Source: Flavobacteriales bacterium (GTDB lineage: Bacteria > Bacteroidota > Bacteroidia > Flavobacteriales > Flavobacteriaceae). From it: a DNA stretch of 51,916 nucleotides. This document shows, one piece after another, positions 45,153 through 51,916 of the stretch. Location: the NCBI GenBank assembly GCA_004321735.1, contig SGZB01000004.1, positions 1 through 51,916 on the forward strand, read 5' to 3'. The translations under genes and the position numbers were made by a program. The notes beneath the pieces are model-generated. The model saw only the letters and a program-made list of their open reading frames with translations, ran no database searches and was not told the origin of the DNA. Numbering within the stretch: the first letter of the stretch is position 1; each line of letters begins with the position of its first letter.

Positions 45153-46784
45153 ATCTAATTTTAAATCTTTTTTGAGCTTAATCAGGTTAGGATTTAAATC
45201 ACTTAGCTTTTTGAATCTTTCTTCTGGTGTTGAAAAGTATTCTTTTGAATTAGATTTATTAACTAAAAATTCAATTTCAATTAAATCGTTTTTAAAAATA
45301 TTTTTTAGATATATCAGTAAATCTCCTTTTATTTCTCTTAATTCGTTTTTACTAGAATTAGATGGTACATCATAAGTTATTTTAAAGTCATTTCCTAAGT
45401 TAGGTTCGTTAATTTGAAGGATACTAGCCAAATTTTCTTTATTCTGCCTTGACAAATCGTTGGCAAAATCTTTCCATTTAATTTTGAGTTCAAAATCTTC
45501 AAAAGAATTATTTTTTTGATCTTCATCTTTGTCAATCAATTCTTTTTCTTGATTTTTTTTTCTTTTTATTTTAAGGCTTGATATTGAAAAAGCAGAAACT
45601 TCTTGAGGAGAACTTTTGTTATTCTTCTCTATTGATTTTTCATTATTTTTTTCTTTTTTGACTTCGTTTTCTTTTTTTTCACTTAAGTAAATTAACTCAG
45701 ATTTTTTTTTTTTGCTTTTATCAGTAATTGATGAAATAATAGTTTTTTCTGACGAAATAAACATTTCAGAAATTTTCATTAGAAGTATTTCTACAAGAAG
45801 TTTTTTACTTTCAATTTTGTCATAATTAAAAATGGAAGTTTCAATTGTTTTAATTATGTTGATGATGTTACTATTACTTGTTTCATTTGCGATTATTAGG
45901 TGTTTTTCATTTTCATTCTGAAAACTATATTTTGAAACTTTTAAGAGAATCAAATTTCGATAGTATTCAATTAATCCAATCATAAATTCTTTTTCATCAA
46001 TTCCTGAGTCAGAAAGTTTGTTGAATATTTCTATTGCATTAACTAAATTTCCATTTTGAGTTTTTTGGACTATTTCTAAGTATTTATCATCATCTATTAC
46101 ATTTAATAAAACTGAAGTTTCTTCAATTAAGATTTTATTATTTGAATAATTAACTACTCTGTCTAGGATTGTTAATGAATCTCTCATTGATCCATCAGAT
46201 TTTTTTGCTATTAAGTTTAAGGCAGGTAATTCAAAATCAATATTTTCTTTCTTACATATTTGATTTAAATATTCAACAATTTCAAGTTCTTTAATTCTAT
46301 TAAAATCATAAATCTGACACCTTGATATAATTGTAGGTAAAATTTTATTTTTTTCAGTAGTTGCAAGAATAAATACAACATATGGTGGAGGTTCTTCAAG
46401 AGTTTTTAGAAATGCATTTTCAGCATGTTTAGAAAGCATGTGAACTTCATCTATTATATATACTTTATACTTTCCCTTTTGAGGAGGAATCCTCACTTTT
46501 TCTATTAAATCTCTTATATCATCAGCTTTATTATTGGATGCAGCATCCAGCTCAAAAATATTAAACGACAATTCATCTTCTTTTGAGTAATCATTAATTT
46601 CTCTAGCAAAAATTCTTGCACTTGATGTCTTACCAACACCTCTTGGTCCGCAAAATAGTAGAGCAGAAGGAATTTTATTTTCTTTAATAGAATTTATTAG
46701 GGTTCTTGTTACATGTTGCTGACCTACTACATCTTCAAAAGTGCTAGGTCTATATTTTAATGCAGAAACAATAAAATCACTCAT
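45147..46784 (-). CDS. dnaX: DNA polymerase III subunit gamma/tau
   Basis: DnaX is the clamp-loader ATPase. The 545-residue protein has Walker A GPRGVGKTS (46-54), ELDAASNN, Walker B DEVH (112-115), LKTLEEPP and the sensor region SRC (154-156). The four-cysteine zinc module usual after Walker A is missing, which I know also from other flavobacteria. The C-terminal third (residues about 340-440) is a low-complexity Lys/Glu/Ser stretch. No internal gamma frameshift site was looked for in detail. The ATG is 5 bases after a -7 box. Confidence 0.94.
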   Translation of the reverse strand: MSDFIVSALKYRPSTFEDVVGQQHVTRTLINSIKENKIPSALLFCGPRGVGKTSSARIFAREINDYSKEDELSFNIFELDAASNNKADDIRDLIEKVRIPPQKGKYKVYIIDEVHMLSKHAENAFLKTLEEPPPYVVFILATTEKNKILPTIISRCQIYDFNRIKELEIVEYLNQICKKENIDFELPALNLIAKKSDGSMRDSLTILDRVVNYSNNKILIEETSVLLNVIDDDKYLEIVQKTQNGNLVNAIEIFNKLSDSGIDEKEFMIGLIEYYRNLILLKVSKYSFQNENEKHLIIANETSNSNIINIIKTIETSIFNYDKIESKKLLVEILLMKISEMFISSEKTIISSITDKSKKKKSELIYLSEKKENEVKKEKNNEKSIEKNNKSSPQEVSAFSISSLKIKRKKNQEKELIDKDEDQKNNSFEDFELKIKWKDFANDLSRQNKENLASILQINEPNLGNDFKITYDVPSNSSKNELREIKGDLLIYLKNIFKNDLIEIEFLVNKSNSKEYFSTPEERFKKLSDLNPNLIKLKKDLKLDL

Positions 46785-46789
46785 TTATA

Positions 46790-46797
46790 CAAATATA
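46790..46797 (-). promoter_or_regulatory. dnaX: -7 box for dnaX
   Basis: The minus strand reads TATATTTG, matching TAnnTTTG, ending 5 bases before the dnaX ATG. The divergent rnpB -7 box lies 43 bases away. Confidence 0.45.
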
Positions 46798-46840
46798 AAC
46801 TAGGATGTAAATATAATAGTACTAAAAGACTAAAATATAT

Positions 46841-46848
46841 TAAATTTG
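46841..46848 (+). promoter_or_regulatory. rnpB: -7 box for rnpB
   Basis: TAAATTTG is a full match to TAnnTTTG and ends 4 bases before GGCAAGC, the first strand of the P1 stem. This gives the strongest calibration of promoter-to-start distance in the window, since the RNA start is set by P1. Confidence 0.65.
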
Positions 46849-46852
46849 CTTT

Positions 46853-47137
46853 GGCAAGCTTTCTTATCGCTTTTTAAAGAGGAAAGTCCGGACACCAAAG
46901 AGCATTACAATGGGTAACACCCATCGCTAGAAATAGTAGGAATAGTGCAACAGAAAGTATGTACAGGTAAGGCTGTAGTGAAATCATGTAAACTCTGTAA
47001 GGTGAAACGCCAAGTAAATCAACGTTTGAAGACTGCTCGTCTGATGTTGAAGGGTAGGCGGTTAGAACACTAAAGTAATTTATTGTCAAGATAAATGATA
47101 AGACTAGACAGAATCCGGCTTACAAGCTTGCCTTTTT
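46853..47137 (+). ncRNA. rnpB: RNase P RNA (bacterial class A)
   Basis: This is the catalytic RNA that matures tRNA 5' ends. The conserved GAGGAAAGTCCGGAC (46879-46893) and the matching ACAGAATCCGGCTTA (47108-47122) are the hallmark strands around P4. The ends pair as P1: GGCAAGCTT (46853-46861) with AAGCTTGCC (47124-47132), followed by TTTTT as terminator. An AGGTGAAACGCC segment lies in the specificity part. The length of about 285 bases is short for class A (commonly 350-400), so some peripheral stems must be reduced. The 3' end is antisense to the end of the WbqC-like gene. Confidence 0.96.
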
Positions 47138-47724
47138 AAATAATCAATGGCATTTGGTCCATAATTAAAAATAAGATCTAGAACACATAGATCATTTATA
47201 AAACCATTTTTATCCTCGAAAGTTTGATGATATCTTTCAACTTTTATTTCTGATTTCTTTTTGTAGGACAAATTAGATAAATCAGTTAAATTATCCTTTG
47301 TTCCAATAAAATCATCTCTAAAACTAATATTCAACAGTTTAGAAATTAATTTAATTGATTTTAAATTTAGATCGTATAGTTTTTTGGTTTTGTTTTTGAA
47401 AAAATTATTGATTTCTTGTTCGTAAAATTCGTAATAAGGTGAGGATTGATAAGATATTTTAATTGATTTAAAATGATTTTTTAACCAGTCCTGTTCATTG
47501 TCAATTTCAATATCAGAAAACTTTCTTTTTAAGTTTTTTTTTGAGTGTTTAATTGGAACACTCAACATTAAATTACCATTTGCAGAATGAATAAAAGTTC
47601 TGTTTAAAAAGGACTGCTTTTGATAATGATCATTAATATTCCAAACAAAATCTCTAGTTATTAAGAAAGAGCAAAAAGAAATATTTGGTAAGTAGGTTGG
47701 AACTAGTATTATTTTTTTATCCAA
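47104..47724 (-). CDS. WbqC-like family protein
   Basis: A 206-residue protein of the WbqC family, found near polysaccharide genes in other bacteria and beside lepB in Bacteroidota; the function is not established. The N-terminus ILVPTYLPNISFC and the QKQSFLNRTFI segment are typical. The start is TTG at 47724, overlapping lepB by 8 bases. The last ten residues (KRQACKPDSV) are encoded by the complement of the RNase P RNA 3' end, so that tail is dictated by the RNA sequence and not by protein function. Confidence 0.83.
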   Translation of the reverse strand: MDKKIILVPTYLPNISFCSFLITRDFVWNINDHYQKQSFLNRTFIHSANGNLMLSVPIKHSKKNLKRKFSDIEIDNEQDWLKNHFKSIKISYQSSPYYEFYEQEINNFFKNKTKKLYDLNLKSIKLISKLLNISFRDDFIGTKDNLTDLSNLSYKKKSEIKVERYHQTFEDKNGFINDLCVLDLIFNYGPNAIDYLKRQACKPDSV

Positions 47725-49414
47725 ATTTCTTTCTAATTAAGAATTTATTTATCAGCCATATTAATAGCGAAGTAACCAAGAAATGAATTAAATAAGACCT
47801 TGGTTCTCCTTCTCCATGAACAGTTGTAAATACTCTATCCCATCTAATTTTCCAATTTTTAAATCCATCATTAATTCCCTCTATGCTCATCCAAATGAAC
47901 ACAGGTTTACCCACTATATGATCTTCAGGAACAAACCCCCAAACTCTACTATCCTCAGAATTATACCTGTTATCTCCCATCATCCAATAATAATCTAGTT
48001 TAAATTCATAGTTACTAGTTGGTACGTTATTTATAAGAATTGTATTGTTATCAACATCTAGTAAGTTTTTTTCATATTCTCTGATTATTCTTTTGTACAA
48101 GGGTAAATTTGTTAATGACAATTCAACTTTATTTCTTTTTTTTGGAATAATTATGGGTCCAAAATTATCTTCGTTCCAATCGAAAGTAATATCATTTGGG
48201 AAATATGAAACATTATATGATTTTGAATTTTTATAGACTCGTTTTATACTATCAACAGAATTAGAATTCTTTAACTTATCATAATCACTAGTTGTCAAAC
48301 TTAAATTTTTCTCTTTTTGATTAACTTCTTTTACAGAAAGTCGATTATTTACAATGACGTCTCTTGGAATTCCATTTGAACCAGTAATTACACTTAAATT
48401 TGAAGGATCATTATCAATTATTTGTAAAATATATGGTCTAATTTCATTAAATGAATTTTGATTTATATTGTTTATAATAAACCTTCTTTGAAAATTATTA
48501 ATTTCCAATTTAATCAACTCTCTAGCAGAAATTCCAGCTTTCGAATAAGCTTTATATCTATAAAGAGGTTTTGCTCTGTAAGGCAGTTCGCTTAATCTAC
48601 CATTTATATAAACTAATCCATCTTTAATTTCTAATGTATCTCCTGGGATTGCTACAGCTCTTTTAACATAATTTGATTTTTTGTCTAATGGTTTTTTAAC
48701 ACCTTTTTCTCGTACAAAAAATTGTCTAACAGTATCAGCTGGCCAATTAAAAGTTACTATTTCATTTCTTTTTATGCTTTGTATTTTAGGAAATCTCAGA
48801 TAGGGTAGTTGAGGTTTGTTAAGATATGATTTCAATCCAGTACCAATTATAGTGTCATGAACCATTGGAAATGATACAACTGTATTTGGAACTCTAGCTC
48901 CATAATGATACTTACTAACAAACAAAAAATCACCAATTAAAAGACTTTTCTCAAGTGATCCAGTTGGAATAATAAATGGTTGAATAAAATATGTGTGAAC
49001 TATGGTTGCAAGAGTAATTGCATATACAAGAGAGCTTATAAATTCTCCAAAAGCAGGTTTGGGCTTTAGTTTTTCTTCATTAATAAATTTTGAATTTTTG
49101 TCAAAATTTATTGAATATATGTACAGTCCTAAAGTTGCAATTACTATTAGAGCATCTGTTTTTTTTGATTTACCAAATGAGCGTAGTATTTCAGTCCATA
49201 TTGCAGGGAAAATAAATAGATTAACAATTGGAATGAATAGTAAAATTAACCACCACCAAGGCTTATTTAAAAATTTTAATAAAATCAATCCATTGTATAT
49301 AGGAATGAAGCTATATAAAGGGTTGTAACCGGCCTTTTTATATAAATTGAATGTCCCTAATCCATGAACTATTTGAACTGTAAAAAAGAAAATTAACCAT
49401 TCGCTCCAAATCAT
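47717..49414 (-). CDS. lepB: Signal peptidase I (large Bacteroidota form)
   Basis: LepB cleaves Sec signal peptides at the membrane. The 565-residue protein has an N-terminal multi-helix DUF5684-like region (residues 1-105), a further anchor at about 124-145, catalytic Ser153 (IIPTGSLEKSLLIGDF), Lys251 (YVKRAVAIPGDTLEI) and the C-terminal MMGDNRYNSEDSRVWGFVP. A long insertion of about 180 residues separates the Lys box from the last box. This enlarged layout is usual in Bacteroidota. Confidence 0.93.
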   Translation of the reverse strand: MIWSEWLIFFFTVQIVHGLGTFNLYKKAGYNPLYSFIPIYNGLILLKFLNKPWWWLILLFIPIVNLFIFPAIWTEILRSFGKSKKTDALIVIATLGLYIYSINFDKNSKFINEEKLKPKPAFGEFISSLVYAITLATIVHTYFIQPFIIPTGSLEKSLLIGDFLFVSKYHYGARVPNTVVSFPMVHDTIIGTGLKSYLNKPQLPYLRFPKIQSIKRNEIVTFNWPADTVRQFFVREKGVKKPLDKKSNYVKRAVAIPGDTLEIKDGLVYINGRLSELPYRAKPLYRYKAYSKAGISARELIKLEINNFQRRFIINNINQNSFNEIRPYILQIIDNDPSNLSVITGSNGIPRDVIVNNRLSVKEVNQKEKNLSLTTSDYDKLKNSNSVDSIKRVYKNSKSYNVSYFPNDITFDWNEDNFGPIIIPKKRNKVELSLTNLPLYKRIIREYEKNLLDVDNNTILINNVPTSNYEFKLDYYWMMGDNRYNSEDSRVWGFVPEDHIVGKPVFIWMSIEGINDGFKNWKIRWDRVFTTVHGEGEPRSYLIHFLVTSLLIWLINKFLIRKKFG

Positions 49415-49441
49415 AATTTAAAATTGTTAAGAATCATAAAA

Positions 49442-50146
49442 TTAAAACTTTATATCACTAAGGAAATCTTCCATAGTAAAAACACCTTTTTTTGAAATAA
49501 TCCATTCCGCACACAGAACAGCTCCTAAAGCAAATCCCATACGGCTTTTAGCATCATGAGAAATAGAAATAGAATCAATTTCCGATTCATAAATAACATT
49601 ATGCAATCCTTTAACATCATCCTTTCTTTCACATTGAATTTCAAGTTTATTTTTATCTTTTTTCAAAGACCACCCCTCAAGTGATAAATTATTTACTATT
49701 GGAATAGCTAATTTAATTGCAGTTCCACTCGGTTTATCGATTTTTTTTGTGTGATGAATTTCCTTCATCTTGACAGAATAATCTGAAAAATCTGACATTA
49801 CCTCGGATAAGTATTTGTTTAATTTAAAAAATAGATTAACTCCAATACTAAAGTTGGGTGAAAACAAAAATGTACCATTACTTTTCTCACACAATAATTT
49901 AATTTCTTCGTAATTATCAAGCCAACCAGTAGTGCCGCATACTACAGGGATGTTATTTATTAAACACTTTTTAATATTTTCAACTGCAGATGATGGTGTA
50001 GAGAAAATGATTGCTATATCTGTATCTTTAAAATCTTCATTATTGTTTTCAATATCTATTACTTTTGAAATTTCATGTCCTCTAGAAACTAAAACTTTTT
50101 CAATTTCTTTACCCATATTTCCGTAACCAATAATTGCAACTTTCAT
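49442..50146 (-). CDS. dapB: 4-hydroxy-tetrahydrodipicolinate reductase
   Basis: DapB reduces 4-hydroxy-tetrahydrodipicolinate on the way to diaminopimelate and lysine. The 234-residue protein has the NAD(P) site AIIGYGNMGKEIE, VCGTTGW, FSPNFSIGVN, and the catalytic EIHHTKKIDKPSGTA. It is a short form, as in other Bacteroidota. The ATG overlaps the DUF5683 stop (TAATG). Confidence 0.94.
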   Translation of the reverse strand: MKVAIIGYGNMGKEIEKVLVSRGHEISKVIDIENNNEDFKDTDIAIIFSTPSSAVENIKKCLINNIPVVCGTTGWLDNYEEIKLLCEKSNGTFLFSPNFSIGVNLFFKLNKYLSEVMSDFSDYSVKMKEIHHTKKIDKPSGTAIKLAIPIVNNLSLEGWSLKKDKNKLEIQCERKDDVKGLHNVIYESEIDSISISHDAKSRMGFALGAVLCAEWIISKKGVFTMEDFLSDIKF

Positions 50147-50673
50147 TATAAACTTAATTTTAATTTAAAACCAATTGAACTTGAGTTTGTGAGATTGTCA
50201 TTTTCAAAATATGGTTTTAAAGATAAGTTTTCATTTACATTATAATTTAATAAATGCGCATCAATGTTAGCGTCAAGTATATTTAAAAAATAAAACCCAA
50301 CCATAAAAACCATAGATAAATCTTTATACCTTCTATGAAAATCCTGTCCATCAAGTAAACGATCATCATTAATTATTAAGCCCTGAAACTCATCATCTTT
50401 GAATCCTGCTTTTCTTCTCTTATAAGCATTTCGATATGAAAAATATTTTTTTCTGTTGAAATCATAAGAATATGCTGAAATACCAATTGCAGTGTATACA
50501 ATTGGCACTTTCCATAATTTTTTATTATATAACTGACCTAAACCAGGGAGCACAGCAGAGTAAAAAGCTGCTTTAGAGGGTCTTAAAATGCTTTCATTAT
50601 CAAAAGAATCAGACTGAGTAAATCCCTTTAAAAAAAAAGCTAATAAAAAAAAAGTTAATAATCTTTTATCCAT
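50146..50673 (-). CDS. DUF5683 family protein with signal peptide
   Basis: A 175-residue protein with a signal peptide (LLTFFLLAFFLKGFTQ) and the conserved AAFYSAVLPGLGQLYNKKLWKVP, a family signature, plus a second hydrophobic stretch near MVFMVGFYFLNILDA. It is probably membrane or envelope associated; the function is unknown. The start is ATG 50673, overlapping parB by 8 bases. The family lies between parB and dapB in many flavobacteria. Confidence 0.85.
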   Translation of the reverse strand: MDKRLLTFFLLAFFLKGFTQSDSFDNESILRPSKAAFYSAVLPGLGQLYNKKLWKVPIVYTAIGISAYSYDFNRKKYFSYRNAYKRRKAGFKDDEFQGLIINDDRLLDGQDFHRRYKDLSMVFMVGFYFLNILDANIDAHLLNYNVNENLSLKPYFENDNLTNSSSIGFKLKLSL

Positions 50674-51529
50674 TAAGTTTCTCAAGAATAGAAATTAAAT
50701 CATTTTTATTATCGTAATTAAATGATATTTGAGCTTTTCCACCTTTGGTGCTTATTTTTAAATTATAATCAAACTTTTTATTTATTTCATCTATAATTTT
50801 GATTACGTCAGAGTCAATATTTTTAAATTTTTTATCTTTTTTTATTCCATTAAGATTTTTAATCAAATCTTCTGTTTGCCTTACTGATAATTTATTTTTT
50901 AATATTTTTTCATAAACTGATAATTGAATTTCATGACTCCCAATTCCAATTAACGCCCTACCATGTCCCATACTAATAAATTCATCTCTGATTCCACTTT
51001 GAATTATAGGATCCAATTTCAATAGTCTCATGTAGTTGGTAATTGTAGATCTATCTTTACCAACTCTTTTGCTCATTTGATCATGAGAAATTTTTAATTC
51101 TTCAATTAATCTTTTGTATGAAATAGCTATTTCAATAGGATCTAAATCTTTTCTTTGAATATTTTCAACAAGAGCCATTTCGAGAGATGTTTGATCATCT
51201 GCTTCCCGTACGTACGCTGGAATTTCGTTAAGATTCAAAAATTTGAAAGCTCTTAATCTTCTTTCTCCAGAAATTAATTCATAACTATCATTATTTTTTT
51301 GAATAGTGATAGGTTGTATTAGTCCTAATTCCTTAATAGACGATGCTAATTCTTCTATAGCTTTTTGATCAAAGTTAGTTCTTGGCTGATTAGGATTTAA
51401 TTTTATATCGTCAATTAAAATTTTAGAAATAGAGTTTACTCGATTTTCAGAAAATCTATTATTGTCATTATCACTAAGTATTGCTGACAAACCTCTTCCT
51501 AAAACTCTTTTTTTATATGCTTTTGCCAA
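50666..51529 (-). CDS. parB: Chromosome partitioning protein ParB
   Basis: ParB binds parS sites near the origin and loads the segregation machinery. The 287-residue protein has an N-terminal GRGLSAIL, the CTPase/ParB box IQPITIQ and GERRLRAFK, and the helix-turn-helix region (MSKRVGKDRSTITNYMRLL, then GHGRALIGI). The C-terminal dimer domain is short. The start is TTG at 51529, one base after the parA stop. No parS palindrome was found nearby. Confidence 0.93.
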   Translation of the reverse strand: MAKAYKKRVLGRGLSAILSDNDNNRFSENRVNSISKILIDDIKLNPNQPRTNFDQKAIEELASSIKELGLIQPITIQKNNDSYELISGERRLRAFKFLNLNEIPAYVREADDQTSLEMALVENIQRKDLDPIEIAISYKRLIEELKISHDQMSKRVGKDRSTITNYMRLLKLDPIIQSGIRDEFISMGHGRALIGIGSHEIQLSVYEKILKNKLSVRQTEDLIKNLNGIKKDKKFKNIDSDVIKIIDEINKKFDYNLKISTKGGKAQISFNYDNKNDLISILEKLNG

Positions 51530-51530
51530 A

Positions 51531-51916
51531 CTAATTCAAATTAATTATTTCTTGAGCAAATTTAATATAACTTTTTGACCCTTTACTTGTTGCATTATAT
51601 TCAATTATACTCTCGCCATAACTTGGGGCTTCTCCCAAACTTACATTTCTTGGTATAATTGATTGAAAAACCATACTTCCAAAATGTTTTTTAACATCTT
51701 CTTTTACTTGTTTTGATAGTCTTAATCTGGAATCAAACATAGTTAGTAAAATTCCTTCAATCTCTAAATTTTTATTGTGTACTTGTTGTACACCTTTTAT
51801 AGTGTTAAGCAATTTTCCGAGACCTTCTAAAGCAAAGTATTCGCATTGAATTGGAATTATTACAGAGTTAGATGCTGTTAGTGCATTTAACGTAATTAAT
51901 CCAAGTGATGGTGGAC
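51531..51916 (-). CDS. parA: Chromosome partitioning ATPase ParA (5' end outside window)
   Basis: ParA is the Walker-type ATPase that segregates ParB-parS complexes. Only the C-terminal part is in the window. Read in frame from the right edge, it gives [20 protein letters not shown] and then [16 protein letters not shown], which are ParA hallmarks, followed by [14 protein letters not shown]. Apparent starts inside this stretch, such as TTG at 51812, are internal. The Walker A motif lies beyond base 51916. parB follows 1 base after the stop. Confidence 0.93.
   Translation of the reverse strand, partial: PPSLGLITLNALTASNSVIIPIQCEYFALEGLGKLLNTIKGVQQVHNKNLEIEGILLTMFDSRLRLSKQVKEDVKKHFGSMVFQSIIPRNVSLGEAPSYGESIIEYNATSKGSKSYIKFAQEIINLN

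Noticed and set aside
46874-47089. 71-residue ORF on the minus strand
   Set aside because: It lies wholly antisense to the RNase P RNA core; its sequence is explained by the RNA.
50666-51916. A parS site or replication origin near parAB
   Set aside because: I found no CACGTG-centred palindrome of the parS type and no DnaA-box cluster within the window.
1-51916. tRNA genes, CRISPR arrays, insertion sequences, riboswitches
   Set aside because: No tRNA T-loop consensus, spaced repeat array, transposase or known aptamer core was seen in any intergenic gap; the only gap over 300 bases holds rnpB.

Overview
The window is a chromosome segment of an AT-rich, compact member of the Bacteroidota, most likely a marine-type Flavobacteriia. 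This rests on gene content and order: bamD-rpoZ-coaBC-porD-recN; fabI-coaE-histidine kinase-response regulator-xerD-aroQ; parA-parB-DUF5683-dapB-lepB-WbqC; pyrR-pyrB-(small protein)-rnz. It also rests on the Bacteroidota-type omega subunit, the enlarged signal peptidase I, the type IX secretion protein PorD, and recurrent Bacteroidota -7 promoter boxes (TAnnTTTG). Almost every base is coding. I see no insertion sequences, prophage, CRISPR array, tRNA or rRNA.

Layout. 1-8541 (+): outer-membrane assembly (bamD), RNA polymerase omega, coenzyme A synthesis (coaBC, coaE), T9SS protein PorD, recN, fabI and a two-component system. 8538-12118: xerD (-), aroQ (+), then lpdA and two msrB genes (-), one cytosolic and one exported. 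12172-18790 (+): an MFS transporter, lon, cmk and rpsA. 18787-24467 (-): panB, an RluA-type pseudouridine synthase and the leucine operon leuA-leuC-leuD-leuB. 24563-29456 (+): dnaK with a strong terminator, a MenI-like thioesterase, and a tightly coupled trio of PAS-UbiA prenyltransferase fusion, CPBP protease and small membrane protein. 29453-32785 (mostly -): fumC, a 50-residue membrane ORF on the + strand, a HAD hydrolase, and prfB with its programmed +1 frameshift. 32818-38553 (+): a secreted zinc metalloprotease, threonine aldolase, and a two-gene unit (cysteine-synthase-like enzyme plus alpha-oxoamine synthase) that probably starts sulfonolipid (capnine) synthesis. 38598-45152 (+): pyrR-pyrB, a small conserved protein, rnz, pdxH, a SixA-like phosphatase and ppk-ppx. 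45147 to the end: dnaX (-), the RNase P RNA gene (+), then WbqC-like, lepB, dapB, DUF5683, parB and parA (all -).

How it fits together. Most genes are housekeeping. The points worth a second look are the PAS-UbiA fusion and its membrane operon, the candidate sulfonolipid pair, a Lys-rich tail on ribosomal protein S1, a repeated TGACA element shared by lon and dnaK, -7 boxes only a few bases before start codons (suggesting leaderless or very short-leader mRNAs), convergent genes that share their stop codons in a TTAA palindrome, and the 3' end of the RNase P RNA lying antisense inside the WbqC-like gene. I found no clearly new multi-gene defence or mobile system.
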